Assembly: GCA_932521035.1 (NCBI GenBank)
Contig: OW051492.1
Location: 992,001-1,056,000 of the forward strand
Source of the DNA: Oscheius dolichura
Lineage: Eukaryota; Nematoda; Chromadorea; Rhabditida; Rhabditidae
Length of the DNA: 64,000 nt
Reading direction: 5' to 3'
This document shows positions 41,401 to 55,064 of this stretch, piece by piece. The notes under the pieces were generated by a model. The model did not search any database. It was not told where the DNA came from and saw only the letters and a program-made list of their open reading frames with translations. The position numbers and the translations under genes were made by a program. Position 1 is the stretch's first letter; every line of letters starts with the position of its first letter.

Positions 41401-44400
41401 TTTTATTTCCTCCCGGAGAAGCAGCGCCTTGAGGCATCGGCTGCTGTGGAGGTGGCTGAATCCTTGGTGGGTATCCATACTGGCCTTGTTGAGGCATAGG
41501 TCTTGGTCCTCCTTGCTGTTGTTGTGCATATTGACGACTTTGCCACATCTGCGCCATGTATTGTTGATGCTGTGGATGGTTAGGATGAGAAGCTGGATGA
41601 GCTGCTGGTGGATAATGACCCGGGGGCATTCCAGGTGGTCCACCAGGATGACCTGGATATCCTTGAGGGTAGCCATGAGGAGGCGGGTATCCATGTGGTC
41701 CTAAAAGAAATACAATGATTGTTGAATATGTGAAATAAAAATAAATAAATAATGAGCTACAAAATTATAAAAATTAATTTTATAAACAAACAAACCTGGT
41801 CTAGGAGCACCATTGGGATACATCGGCGCCGGCTGCCCATAGTATCCATGTCCAGGCGGTGGTGGTCCACCAGGTTGTACCGCGGCCATGCTGTAAAGTA
41901 CATGATTGTTTATATTACGTCATTTAGGATGTCACACTCGGAGAGGTCAATCACAAACAACACATGAAACAGCCGGTTTGCCGTACGATATTCTATGATG
42001 ATAATGACTAATCGATGGCACGACCAAATGAAGGAAGAATGAGCGCTGGCCGCAAGAAACTTGCGATGGGGCTGTGGCGCGAGAACCGGCCGTTACAAGG
42101 TCACTTCATTTAACAGTGAAACGAAAAGAGGAACATTGAAAATCTGCGAAAAGTTTCCAATAAATCGAAGCTAATACTGTCAGATCTTCTACGCACAATA
42201 CAAAAGACCATCCCCCGTGCCTGTTAGAGGTGGGAAGGTGCGGCGGCGATACAATATTGTGGGACCCCGCTTCGGATGATGCATCGACACTGCCAAATAC
42301 AAAACGAATCTCTCTATAAAGACAATTGACTAACATAGCCAGTGGCTAGCACAACGCGATACCATTTTCTTTGCTCTTTATTGATTTTTCGCTTACAGAT
42401 GATGTTAAAATTGCTTTTTTGATGCTTTTGTGGCGCAATAACAGTAAAATATAATAGAAAGCAGGTATATTTCAATAGCAAACAAACAGAAAGCAGCAAA
42501 TTGGATGCAAAAAGAAGAAAAGTGAAGGCATTTGACGAATTGTTGAAAAGTGCCTCGGGCGGGAAGCAAGGTGTTGGTTTTTATTCTTCTCATTGATTTC
42601 AACTTTTCTACTTTCTTTTCTCTACAGATTGAATAATTTTATTAGAAAATATAATTTAGTTGGTTTAGAACAAACTACCAATTTTTTGATATATATTCTG
42701 TGAAAAAGAACTCAAATTTTGCCTATTTTAGCCTAAAATTAGAAGAGCACTCAAAAATTCCCTATTTTTAGATATTTTTTCTCCACAAAAAGTAGAATAA
42801 ATTACCTTGTCGACGGCGGCATGTGCATCGGATGTCCGGGTGTCATTTGTTGTTGCATCGGTACATTTCCCGGCGTCGGAGTGGCTACAGCTCTCGGTGT
42901 CATCGCTGCCGCTGCTCCCGACTCCGGTCGTTGTTCTCCCGCTTCATTATTCGCACTCATTCTCGACGAACTATCCGGTGTCGCCGCTCCGACATTTGGC
43001 CCGGCACTAGGAGCTCTACTTCCCGCTTGACTGCTATTTTCCTGCGCCTAAATATTTTTATTTTATTTATTGTTTTCTATTTTATTTACCGGAACGGTTT
43101 GAGGAGTGCTCGGCTGTTGAACCGACGCCGGACCGCCTGCTTGACTTCCCGGAGTTGCTGGCTGTGGCTGTTGCTGCTGTGGCACTTGCAATAAATTCTG
43201 CTGCTGAGGCTGTGGCGCCGGCTGCTGTGGCTGTCCTTCTTCCGCTGGCTGTGGTGGACCCTGCTGTGGCTGCATCTGCTGTGGCATGTGAGGCTGTGGC
43301 TGCGGTGCTCGCATCGGCGTCACCCCGGGGATGCCTCTCGGCGGCCCCTGGGGGTAGGCACCCGGCGGGTAGGGCATTCCACCAGGCATTGGGGGGCCCA
43401 TCCCCGGATGGCCTCCGGGATAGCCGGGAGGGTATCCATAGCCCGCGGGGGGCTGGCCGGGTGGCCCCTGCGGCGGTACATGTCCTCCTCCTCCTGGATA
43501 GCCTTCGGGAAAGCCGCCGGCACTTGTCGACGGTCCTCCTGGTGGGGCACCGGGCACTCCTGGCGGTGGTCCGGCTCCGGGGGTGCCTGAAAATCAAGGG
43601 GGGATTAGTAGCCGACGGATCAGTCCCCCCAATAGTAGTATATTCCCCACCCGAGAGCAGACCCCGCGCCGCCGGCCACGTTACCATAGTGACCCCCTGC
43701 CTGGCTGGCTAGCTCTGCCCGCGAAATACACGCAAAGTCTATCGAGGAATCAAAGGGCACCAGCTGGCGGGAAAATAGCAAAAGGAGGGCATTATTATCT
43801 CCCCTTATCAGTACAGTTGAACCCGGCACAGAAAACACGCCACAATCTGCAAATGCCCGCCAAATTAAAGCCCTTACCATAGACCGCGGCTGACCCTCGC
43901 CAGTCTGTCTGCCCCGCCGGGCCACGTGCTCCACGATAATAAGCAGCTACAGCATCTTTCTGCTGCTGATAATAGGCAGCCGGAGGATATGAATAGCCAG
44001 GCTGTGGCGCTTTCTGCTGTCGAGCCTGTGGCTGTTGTGGCTGTGGCGGGGGATACGGCTGTGGCGGATAGGGTGTGAACTGTGGCGCTCCTGGATAGAT
44101 TAGTCCTGCTCCATCCGGCGGTCTCGTCAAGTAGCCACTTCCTTGTGACGGATACTGTGGATACCAGGTCGCGGTAGCCGCAGCCAGACGAGAATTTGAA
44201 TTTCCTGGTCCTCCCGGTCCTCCTTGTAGTGTGAACTGTGGCGGTTGTGGCTGTGGTGCGCCTAGAGGGTAGCCAGTACCGGCAGCGCCGGCTTGACCAG
44301 AATAACCCGGATGGGAAATGATGAACTATCAGGGAAAAATATTTAGGAAGAGGAAGAAGAGAAGAGGGAGAGACTAGATCTGAATCAGCGGTTTTTAGCC

Positions 44401-47400
44401 GGAGAGATTGGAGAAAAATAAGAGAGAGATATTTTTAGGGGAAACGGGAAGATATGAGTCAAAAATGAGAGACAGAGAGGAAGAGGAACCAGCCAAAGCC
44501 CGCCAAACTCTCTCCCGGCAACCAGACGACGCTGCTGACCCCGCCAGATTCAAAAGCGACGGGCGCCAAGGATGCTTTCTTCAGAATTCGTGAGTTTTCT
44601 ATTTTTATTCTCTTCTAATTTATTTAATTTTATATTATTTTTATTTATTTTTATTATTAAAAAATGTAAAGATTTTGTAGTATTAAAATAATAGAAAATT
44701 TGATAGAAAATGATGAAGAAATGGAAAATGAGAAGACAGAAAGGAAGTGTAAATGCGTTTTCTGTATTTTTATAATTTCTAATTAATTTCTACATTAATT
44801 TACTAATTATAACTACTAAAAAATCGACTACTATATTTTTCTGATGTTAGACTATAAAAAGTTATGATTGAATTGGCGAGGAGCAGGCAATTTTTCGATA
44901 AGCGGACGGCCGCGGTGAGAGAAAGAAGCGAATCTCGCCCTGTGTGTGATAATAGGGAGGAGACGATATTAAATATCGATAGAATATAATCTTCTCTCCA
45001 TTTTTAATCCAAAAAAAATAGCAAAATCTAGAAAATAATAAATGTACAGTAGCAAATACAAATACAAATAGAGAGAAGATATAGCCGAGCCAACGAGAGA
45101 AAGGGAAAGAGAGCGGCGCCCCCGTCCCAGCCCGGCTTACGGTATCAGAGGGGCGATAAGCCGAGCAGGAGAGAGAGAGAGACGCCGGGGGGCACTGCTT
45201 GGCTGCCACGGCAACCGCAGGATCTGCCAACCCCGGGGGGTTTTGAGACGACGAGGAGGGGCAGACAGCCACACTGATATTGAAAATTGAACCACCTCCC
45301 CCCTCCGTCTGCCCCTCTCCTCCCCGAGAAGATAAAGATGTGATTAGCCGAGCGGAATCCGTCCTCCCCCCAGCCCCTGCCAGGTAAGAGCCAGCCACAG
45401 TTAGACAGCTAGCCAGCCAGCTACCGTACTCACCGGGTTGTGGTGTCTGTCCTTCTTTCCTACTCCGTTGTCGTTTTTGTTTGTCGGCGAAGGCCACCGC
45501 CTCGTCGAGGCTCTTCCCCGTCTCCAGACACTCCAGGGTCAGTAGATGGCGTTGGTAGTGTTTCCTCAGTTGGTAGCCGGCGGCCGACGATTCCGATATT
45601 TCGGGATTCGTCTCAGCGCACATTGATTTCCATAGTTTCTCCTTGGTTACCTGAAAACCAGGGGAATAATATAGCCAACAAACATGGATACTACTAATAT
45701 CCGGGCGCGCTTCCATTTTTCAAAAACCTTTCAAATGTTGGTTGTTTTCACCATTTTTTGATAATTTATTTTGTATTTTTTATTCTTTACACTGTTCTTA
45801 TTATTTTAGAGCAAAAAAAATCATAAAAAATGGTGGAAATATAAATAAATTTGCAATTTTGTCTGGTTGTTAGGTGGCGCGCGCTTACTGTACCTATTTT
45901 GAAGCGCGCGCCATTTAACCGTTTATTTCGTTATTTTACTCATTTTTCCTAATTTTTTTTTCTATTTTTATATTCTTTTCAGTGTACGAATTACTGTAAT
46001 CAAAAAATTAGCCAAAAAATATTAAAAAATGAGAGAAATTGAAGAAAACACTGGTTTGTTAGATGCGCGCTTACAAGCCACCCATTTCAATATTTGACTA
46101 TTTTCCTCACCTGTTCAAATCCTCCCTTATTCCTGACTGCAATATATAATCTATGTAAGTCTACTTGCTGTTTCGAGACCTGAAAAACACTCGACAGTCC
46201 TTTAAATCAATGTTTCTCTTCCTACCTGCGGTGGCATGGTGATGGGATCGCCGTGTTGTTCACAAATGGCGACTAATCTCGTGAAGAATGCTCTCCTCTC
46301 CGGCATGACCCGTGGCGGATTCGCATCACACGGTTTCCCTACCTAGAAATTATCCATCTTCCTCCAAATTATCCCTCAAAACCCACCAATTTGTCCAGTA
46401 TGTTCTCTCCTCCTCCCTTTCCTCCTCCTCCTCCTCCCCCACCTCCTTGGGGAGTCGGTGTCCCTTGTGGGGGCATCATCGGGTGCTGCTGGGGAGTGCC
46501 CATCATCGGGGGCATGTGAGGCATGGCTCCTGGTCCCTGTGGAGGGGGCATCATATGCGGAGGGGGCTGGGCCATCATCATCCCGGGGTGCGGGTGGCCG
46601 GGCATCCCCATTGGGGGGCCGGCTTTCGGTCCTCCGGGCAGATTAACCCAACCGGGGCTGTCCAGTCGGCTCTTGTCGTCGTTTGACTCCTCCGGGCCGA
46701 TGGAGGACGCCGCCGGGCTGGGGGCAGGCTGGCTGGCCGGCGTTCCCGGGCAGTGTTGGCTTTCCTAAAAATTAGCCAATAAAATAATTAATATAAATAT
46801 CTACCCCTACCGCCAGTTTCTTCTGCTGTGCTGACCATTCTAGCGGGCCTGGGCCGGGGGGCATCCGCACCAATTCTGGTCCTCCCGGAGCCATCGGGGC
46901 CCTCATCATATAAGGGGGGTACTGTCCCGGATGGTGGCCGGGATGCCCCTGCCAGCCGGATGGAGGATAGCCCGGGTAGGCTCCTTGCGGCGGCGGCCGG
47001 CCCGGTGGCCAATGGCCCGGGTAGGGGGCATAGCCCGGATGTGGAGGATGGCCCGGATGCATCGGGGGCATTGGCTGTCCGTGCTGCATCATCTGCTGCT
47101 GTGGCGGTTGTTGCTGTGGATGTTGTGGCTGCTGTTGTGGTTCCCCAGGTTGAGGCAGTTGTGGCCCTCCTTGCTGTGGCGGTGGCTGACTAGTGGTGGT
47201 TCCATTTTGAGTGGCTGTTTCCTGCAACGATTGTTTATTTGTTTATCTGTTTGTCTTTTTCTCTTTTCTTCCTCTCCCAACCGGGAAGTTCAAAAACCAC
47301 CGAGGCCGGCCAGTAATGGCATCCCCCCCCCCACCTCTTGTCAACAAAATGCACCCGATGGCCGATTCACCGCCGCGGCGACAGCCCGGGAAAATGACGT

Positions 47401-50400
47401 AATCAAATGTCTCGTCTCCTAAAAAACACCCCCCTTAGTCTTCGATCTCCCCCCACCCGTGGGAATCACCATGTGCTCCTTGATGTTTTCCCCCTGTCAG
47501 GCAGCCCCCCCCCCCCCCCTTTGGCTGGCTAGGGGCAGTTCGCGACGCCGCGTGCGATCCCCCCTGCCGCGAGGGGCTACGAGAGAGAGAGACACACAAA
47601 TAACACCAATAACCGGGATGACGTCATCCCTCGATGAATGTCTTCTCACCTTGTGCCCCACCCGCTCCGACTGGCCGGCTATTTTCCCACGCTATACCCC
47701 CCAGTCCAGCCACCACCCCCCGGTTCACGTGTGATCTCTATACTCTCTTCCGAAACAAAAGGAACGGGAATTTGAAAAGAGGAGAGACGGGATGGGAAAG
47801 AAGAAAGGGCAGGAGTACTTTTAGGGAAAGGGGAGGGGGTACTGTAGGGACTATAGGAGGTCTAGATTACCGTATACCCTTCACAGAAAAGGTAGGGCAA
47901 TGAATCCGTTACAGTACCCCTGAAACTGGAGAAATCCCCTCAAAATAGAGGTTATTCCCTTCGAACGGAGAATTTTCCATTTTTCAAGGCGGCAATTCCC
48001 TTCAGGACCTAGGAATACTGTAGCTAAAGTCCGTTGCTGTATCCTCTAATAGTCTATAGACTCAAAAACTGGGTAAATCCCTCAAAATATGGTGTTCCGA
48101 CACTGAATTTGCCGAATTCCCGCATCCGTAAACTCTCGGCAGCTGCAGGGTAAGTCAAACCGTCGCCCAGGAATACCAGGACAGTGAGCTGCCGAGATTT
48201 CATGGGTGCAGCCGCGAGAGCTCCTCTGCTCCTCAATATCCCAATTTCGGTATATTTTCTCCCTTTTTTGTCTGTATTTTTCGAAAGTGTCCTCCTCCGC
48301 CACTTCACATGGTTCCCCTCCTCACAAGCTTCTTCTCCTCTTTCCTTTCATCCAAAAGTGGACTGAGTGTCGTCGTCCCTCGTCGTCCTCCGCCGCCCTA
48401 AAGTCCAGCACCACAGCGCGCAGTTCTCTTTCTTTTCATCCCCGTCTTTTCATCCTTCTCTGCTGCCTCCTCCCCCCGTTTTCTCTCTCTCCCCCTTTTC
48501 ACAATTCGTCCCAGCCCGTACACAGAGAGAGGGGGTTGAGGCGGCGGCGGCGGCGCGACCGGAGCCATCAGCCATGGGGAAATGGGAGACAGAGAGCGAC
48601 GAGAGAGTGGGACATTGGTGGAGAGCCGGGGGCTGAGGGTACAAGGCCGACCAGCAAATAGGACCGGGCCAGGGACGCAGAGCGAATGAGAGCGCGCACC
48701 ACCAGCTATTTGCATTCGTCTCTCTCTCCCCCCGATCGATGCCGGCAGTTAGGTCGACAGCGGGGGGTGTCCTCTCCTCCCCCCGCGCTCTCTCCCCGGC
48801 GCCCCTGGCCAGTCTGCCCCCTCCGCGGGTAAACAGGCTCTCTCGTCCCCCCTCCCGCGGCCGGCCCTGCAAAAGGCTGAAACTCGTATTTGAAAGGATA
48901 AAAATGCCCTCTGATCAAAGCGGGCGGAGTCAACATGAATAGGACGTCAAATTGGGTGAGAAAACAACCCGGAATAGACGGCAAATTAGTCAAATTTAGA
49001 CCTTTAAAACCCCGGGAAAAGGGAGAAAAATGTAGTAAAGCGCGGGAGAGAGTTACACTACGGTGGCTCATACGGTAGCCCATTTTCCCGGGATTTCTGA
49101 CGGGCTTTTTCGTTTATAGGGACTGTCAGGGACCTACAGGATCCTACCACGAAAAAAATTGCTCGAAAATCCCCAAAAACTGGGCTGTTTTCCCGGGAAG
49201 TTTGAATGCCGGGATACAGTAGCCGGAAAAGCTACCGTAACCTATTTTCGGTATTTTTCCCGGGTAAACGATATTTTGCGTACTTTAGGGTCCCGAGATG
49301 ATGCATTTTGACTACGCATTTTGAGCGAATTGAAGTGTTACTGTAGCCTTTTCTTGGACTGGCGGGCTTTTTCCATTTGAAAGAGGGCCTAGGTGCTTTC
49401 GTGATACCGAGATGGATACAGTACCCCGGGTACGGAATTTTTTGGGCCATTTTCCCTCAAATTTCCCAGTTTTAATCGGTTTCTTGGACCCTTTCTAGGG
49501 TAGAAATCATTGAGATAACCAGGAAGAAGGAACTTCTCCCGTTCTCTCTCTCCCAGATGACTGACTGCTGTTGTCGCCGGGTGATAACGCCGCTTATTTT
49601 TAAAGATCAGCTGTGTGTGGTTATTTTCGAGAGATGATTTTATCGGGGGGCCGTATGGTTGTCACGTGGAAAAATAGAGACAGAAAGACACCAGGAGGGG
49701 GCTGTCCTTTGTTTTCGTCAGCCAGCCGCTCTTTGTTGATCTCCAACACGGTTTGATGTCACAAAAGAGGGGATTATATACTTTCTGACATGCAATTCTC
49801 ATTTCCCTGGTTACTGTAGCGAAAAAATTAGAAAAGCGCGCAGCTGCCGAGACGTTACGGGTGCCGGCGCGCCATAGCCCGGAAGTGCCGAGATTTTACG
49901 GGTGCGGCAACAGGGAATTCTGGGAAGACTGTAGGGGCTCAGAAATGATTTTTCGAGTTCCGTTCTCTATAGATTTTTTTCTTTTCAAGATCTGGGGAAT
50001 TAATTTTAAGGAGGGAATAAGTAGAGAAGAGCCTGGGGAACCCGGGGGTATTCCCCAAAAAGCACGTGAGAGAGAGATTGAGGGGGGACTCGGACAATTG
50101 CTCTCCCTGCGCCCTCTCCTCTCTCGTCTCTCTCTTCCTGGGAACACGAAGACCACCACGACACTCTCTCGTCGTCTATCACATTATACGGGCAAACAAT
50201 CATCGGGAAACAGACGGCTTGCAAGCGAGCGAGAGAGAGAGAAAGAGAGGAAAAGAACGAGAGTGACGCCATTCATCACACCTTGTCGTGGGAGAGTCAC
50301 CCCCTCTCCCTTGATCAAAGAGCGACCGCAATTCCCACGCTGGACAGAGACCACCCGAGAGCGACCGAGGAGAGGGGCACATGATGACGAGACAGCCCCC

Positions 50401-52250
50401 CTTGACTTCCGTCTGCCCCATCTAATCATTTCGGGGATATCCCCCTTCATTTGGCGGGAAGTCGACAAATTCAAATGACTACTAGTAGCCGGGAAGGGGA
50501 GCTAGGGAAAGAGAGAAAGAGAGAGATGATTGACAAGTGATGAGCAACCGAGTTCTATTCAAACTTTGACGGACAACCCAAATGGATCACGTTCCCGGGA
50601 AAATTTTAGTCCACGAGAATTTCTGAATTTTGTTAGCCCGGGAAATTTGAATTTTCAATGGAAAGAGCACCATTTTGAATTTATCGCCTCTATCGCCTTT
50701 TGTAAATAAAATCCCAACTCATTTTCTATTTCTACTATGAGAAATAAGCACTTTTAAAGGAATTTTATCGAAAAAATAGGAAGAAAAAGTAGAAAAAATG
50801 AAGAAAAATGACCGTTTCCCAGCCAGAAAGATACGGTAGCAATAGGGCGCGCTTTACGAATATTTTGAAATTTGAAATATCGCGTGTGGCGGGCTTTGCA
50901 AAGATGATCTTTTCCTCTTTTTTTGAATGATCAGGGAGAGTAGAGAGGGAAAAGTCTAGCCATTCCCCTCTCCTAGACAAGGATAATTGAATTTGTTGTT
51001 GGAATTATGCAACCAATTTGGTAAAGACGTGACTCCGAGCCCGGGAATACTTGGCTCTTTTGAATATTCATAGTTACCCTCTCCTCCCTTCTTTATAGAA
51101 AATAACAGGACTGAATCCGGGCCAGTATGGCGCATTTACGGGGGAAAGGCGCCAGCTTTGCGCTTTTTAGGTGCCACTCGTCTAGAATGTTTGGCATACT
51201 GTAATTAGCATTTCTGGACTATTGCACCATAAAAGCGCAAAGAAAACAGACTATACCGCGATATTGGCCCATTTTTTGGGGGAATCGCGGCACCTTTGCG
51301 TGTTTTCGGTGCAAATGGTCCAAAATACAAATTACAGTATACCAAAGGTTATAGAACTCCTGCACTGAAAAAGCGCAAGCCTCGTGCGCCTGCCCCTAAA
51401 ATGCGCCCTACTGGCGCGAACCCGGTTTCCCAGTTCCTCTTTCCCCTCCTTTCTAGGTGACTCCAAAAGTCCACGTGAGTACCCTCTGGGAATTTGACGT
51501 AATCGTGGGAGAGCCGCTCCCCCTGCCCCCTTCCCCCTCTTTGTCACTGACCGAGAAAAAGCAGCGGAACTAATAGCCCCCCTCGATGTTGCCCGAGGTG
51601 CATCGTCCTAAATTTCCAATGACCGCGGGAAGTCGCCCGCCAGGGGGAAGAATTCAAATGTGGCGGCATATTTTCAAACTTTGTACATACACGTCTCTAT
51701 TTTTTAGTTTTCTTCTACTTTTTAGAATTCCAATTTTTAGACTTTCGTAATTTCTTTTTTTTTCTAATTTTTTTTTTTGTAAAATATTGCAAAAAATACA
51801 GAGCATACACTGTAGTTTGAAGTTTCGTTTGAAGAACCCGTAGAAAAAAGCTGGGGGCTGTTGTTTGTCGTGGAGAGGCGACCACGTGCAGCTGCACCTC
51901 TCTCCTCGCTCACCCAGTCAAATAGTACTTAAATATGAGAACAGAAAACAATTTCCCACGTCCTATAGTCAAATAATGGAAGAGCGAGAGAGACGGAGAG
52001 TGATACACAACACTAAACAACAAAAACCCCCTTGACCACTACCTATTTTTTGCTCTTTTTTCCATTTTTTCCCAGATTTTGCAAGAGAGAAAAGAAAAAA
52101 AAGTGTCACCTGTCCTGGGGCCTCCGAACCCGGTCCCGATTTACTGAGCAAATTGTTCAAAATAGGCGTAGGAGCTGCCTAAAAGGGGGAATTCATAGAT
52201 TCGGCGATTTTATATACCTGTTCAGAATTAGATCCTTCATCAGTTGACAT
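38475..52250 (-). CDS. let-526: ARID1/BAF250 subunit of SWI/SNF chromatin remodelling complex
   Basis: Orthologue of ARID1A/B, Drosophila Osa and C. elegans LET-526. Exon 1 is 52218-52250 (MSTDEGSNSEQ). After a 5 kb intron, exons 46811-47221 and 46387-46764 give Gln/Pro/Gly-rich sequence. The ARID domain spans 46226-46342, 46111-46179 and 45434-45650 (RAFFTRLVAICEQHGDPITM, VDLHRLYIAVRNKGGFEQ, LRKHYQRHLLTLECLETG). A long Gln/Pro/Gly/Met-rich low-complexity region follows: 43878-44325, 43090-43586, 42806-43047, 41796-41890, 41396-41700, 41068-41352. The C-terminal BAF250 domain starts at 41022 (RRLVMSLRSGLETEAIWSLN, LLYDDSN). It continues with GFSFLPGNEHQLSRHRGLLY and SIGMLRRAATLL, and ends at TGA 38475. 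The Lys/Glu/Ser tail replaces a conserved end. Exon 45434-45650 ends in phase 1 but 43878-44325 begins in phase 0, so a small exon is missing between them. Confidence 0.93.
44326..45433 (-). other. let-526 intron with repeat word and unresolved small exon
   Basis: This 1.1 kb stretch lies between the ARID exon and the next recognised exon. It holds GA/CT runs and, at 45394-45409, the word GCCACAGTTAGACAGC that also forms the hairpin arm in mex-3 intron 1. A short coding exon whose length leaves a remainder of 2 on division by 3 is expected here from phase, but could not be identified. Confidence 0.4.
48119..48215. repeat. Complete CGCACCCGTAAA element in let-526 intron 1
   Basis: Left CCCGCATCCGTAAACTCTCG then GCAGCT; right AGCTGCCGAGATTTCATGGG then TGCAGCCGC. 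Ends are inverted; the centre differs from other copies. The rest of the 5 kb intron (47222-52217) is low-complexity GA/CT-rich and AT-rich DNA with no convincing exon. Confidence 0.7.
49836..49910. repeat. Two right ends of the CGCACCCGTAAA element in tandem
   Basis: CAGCTGCCGAGACGTTACGG at about 49841 is followed 43 bp later by AGTGCCGAGATTTTACGGGT and GCGGCAAC, in the same orientation. This suggests one copy inserted into another, or a partial tandem duplication. No left end is near. Confidence 0.6.
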
Positions 52251-54247
52251 AATTGGAAATAAATTCAATAGAACACTTCACCCTGCATGCAGGTTCTGAA
52301 AAATTAGTATTATTTTTATGGGAAAATGGTAAAAAATGGAAGAAAGGGTGGAATAAGTTGGAGCAGTTCAAATTCCCGGTAAGGCGCGCATCTTATTTGA
52401 AAAAAATCTTGTAGTTTCAAAGATTCAGTCAGTTTTGTTCTCTATTTTGTTTCTATTCAAGGCAAGTGTAAGGGGGATTCTTTTCTCTTTCGTTTAGATG
52501 CATTTACAATAATTGGAAGACACGAAAAATCGATAGAAATCAAAGTTTTGGGGAGGTCGCCATGACCTCGTACGCGATTAAAGGAGGAAAATGTGATCGG
52601 GGCGCAGACTAGATGAACAATTTATGTTACCTTTATACTTTTCTTGTAGAATAGCATGTTAATTTGTATAAGAATATGGAAAGAAGAAGAGGAAGAATGA
52701 AAATTAAAGAAAAAATGAATCGATCACAAGATTTTCGGGTGGAACCTGTCTTCCATCAGGTTCGCGTTTTTTTTATGTGTTTCTTTTCTTTTTCTTCAAA
52801 TTCTGTATGCTGTATAAAAATAAATGTATGTTATTATTTTATCTAGCTGCTAATGCAGCACTTTATAAAAAGCAAGAGCAAAGAACAGCAAGATTAATTG
52901 CACAAGGGAAGACGATAATTGAAGGGGGAGGGTTTTCCCATCCCGTCTCAATCTGCTCTCTCCGTGTTCATCTAAAAGTGCTTCTTCTTCTTTTTGCTGC
53001 TTTCATTATTTTTATCTTTTAATTTGGCATATAAAGTAAGCAACATCATATCATTTTTTTTCCCATGGGGGTGGGAAGAACACACACACATTCTTCTCAT
53101 ACTCACAAATGATGTGTGAATTGCTTTGATGACGGTGACTCTTCGTCATTTTTTTCTCATTCACTCTCTTCTTTTCGAATATCTATCTATCGGGCGGCGT
53201 TTTCTTTTTCTCTCTCACACCAAGACACTTCCCACGGCCCCCCATCCCACATATAAATGAATAGGACACGGGGAAGGGTGGGGAAGAGATGACGGGGAGG
53301 GGGACGCCACACACACACACGACTGACTCACGAGAGAGAGAGAGAGGCAGAAAAGAAAAAAGCAAAGAAACAGACAGCTTTATGACTAACTGGGAGAAAT
53401 GACAAAATAATTATGCTCTCTTCTGCTCGTTTCTCTGCATAAGAGAAGAGAGAAAAGAGCGGTGGTTCGTTGGTGGCGGCCCCGGTGGGCGCGCGAGCCC
53501 CCCCTTCTCTCCCCCAGCCAGCAGCCCCTCCCCCTTATTGATCGTAGAAGCGACCCTGATCGGATCCTAATCATAGTTGTCTATACGGTTAAAAATCTAA
53601 AATATAATATAATATTAAATTTATATGATTTTAGCTAGTATTTTAGTTCATTTTCACTATCTTCAATAACAGATTTGTAGTTTGCTCGCATCTCATTATT
53701 GCCTCCGCTTCGCTGTGTGGACCGCGCCGCGTCGTTACACACAAACAGCCGGTGTGCGCGCTCTCACAGCTAGACGACTCCGGCCGCGGCGCTCCGCCAA
53801 TCGTACAAACAAAGCGCTCGCTCGCGTCCTATCGCCGCGCTTTCGTGTCTAAGTCTCTGTTATCTCTCGGCGGCGCTCTCCTACTCTCTCACCTCCGGGA
53901 GCCTGTCCTCTATTAGATAGCAGCACTATTTCGTCGACTGCTAACCGCCGCAAGAGAGGCAATAAATTTGGAGGCACAATTACTTTTAGCTGCTGCGTCT
54001 TGCTAGCTCTCTTCACTCTCGCTCTCCTCCCCTTCTCTCTTCAGCCCAATGGACGGGGTCGAACGCTCTTTTCGCGCCGAATGAAATTTGGTTAAACTGT
54101 TCCACACACATACACTGCACGGGAAAAATGGAGAGAGAGAGCGAGAGAGACAATTTTTATGGAGAGGAAGAAAAAGATTTGAAAAACAGATAGCAGCAGA
54201 TAATAGACCAACAGAGCAATACACATGGATAAAGAGCATAGGATAAG
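52251..54247. other. Intergenic region upstream of let-526
   Basis: Holds the let-526 leader (an acceptor TTTTTCAG at about 52294, 44 nt before the ATG on the minus strand) and presumably its promoter. GA and CA microsatellites lie near 53085, 53312 and 53335, and a GC-rich stretch with many CGC words at 53700-53900. No gene is convincing. A plus-strand chain at 52666-52920 is too weak to call. Confidence 0.45.
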
Positions 54248-54716
54248 ATGATACAGTACTTGGAGAGTGGTGCTAATTATAAGGAGTGTATCACGTCATA
54301 CACTATACCATACCCTTCAAAGTTCGCATTCAAAGTAAACACTTATTAGTCTATCCTTTGTGTGGATCTCAAAGGGCCGAGGATAAAGAAGGGGAAGGTC
54401 TCTCTCTAGGTTCTGGAGAGGTTGTTCGAATTCGCGCCGAAAAGCCATCCTGGCGGTGGGATGGATCCGTTTGAAAATGATTTCATGTTCATATTTTGTA
54501 GCAATGCTTCTTTTTATTGAAATGTAGTGCTTCATTCTTGCTAGAAGTTGCCATAAGATATATGGAATTATAGTGGAAATGGGGAAAAGCAACATATTTA
54601 GAGCAAGGCGAAGTCAAAATTACAAATTTTCAATGGGCAATGCTTTATTTCATGATTGTCATATTGATTTTCTTACTTCTTACACTAAAGTTCTCAAACC
54701 TATCATAAAAAGCTGA
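54248..54716 (+). CDS. Candidate small gene of about 105 aa, function unknown
   Basis: Three exons can be joined in phase. Exon 54248-54334 starts at ATG and encodes MIQYLESGANYKECITSYTI and 9 more residues. Exon 54410-54497 encodes FEFAPKSHPGGGMDPFENDF and neighbours. Exon 54574-54716 ends in TGA. Splice sites are GTAAAC/CTCTAG and GTAGCA/TTATAG. The second exon looks like real protein. The third is uncertain: another frame there gives a hydrophobic tail (WAMLYFMIVILIFLLL) that would need a different junction. No family is recognised. Confidence 0.4.
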
Positions 54717-55064
54717 ATTCAATGTGATTTTGTGCAAGAAGACGAAAGAACACGATAAAAATCAAGATTTCATGAATTCGTCAAAAAGTAGCAACCCTCA
54801 TAGATCAAGATTATGCGCGACAAGGTTTTTCAAGAGAGGACAAGACTTTTATCAAGCCAGAATGTCTAAAATTATTACATTTTGAGAAAGTATATGCAGT
54901 TTTGATCATATGAGCAATAGTTATCATATATACATAATTTTACGCAAGTGTGATCCGCCTCATAGAGATTAGAACATATTGACAACATGTTGCTGAGCTT
55001 CTCACGTTTACTTGACCATAATAATGTCTCGTATCAAAATAGAATAATATTTTTTTCAGGCGAG

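Noticed and set aside
48450..48872. Ala-rich frame beginning MADGSGRAAAAA as let-526 first exon
   Set aside because: The exon at 52218-52250 (MSTDEGSNSEQ) has a better donor, the right phase and an upstream acceptor.
52666..52930. Possible two-exon gene starting MERRRGRMKIKEKM
   Set aside because: The only in-phase junction gives a short, basic, unrecognised peptide, and a more protein-like frame in the second exon does not join in phase.
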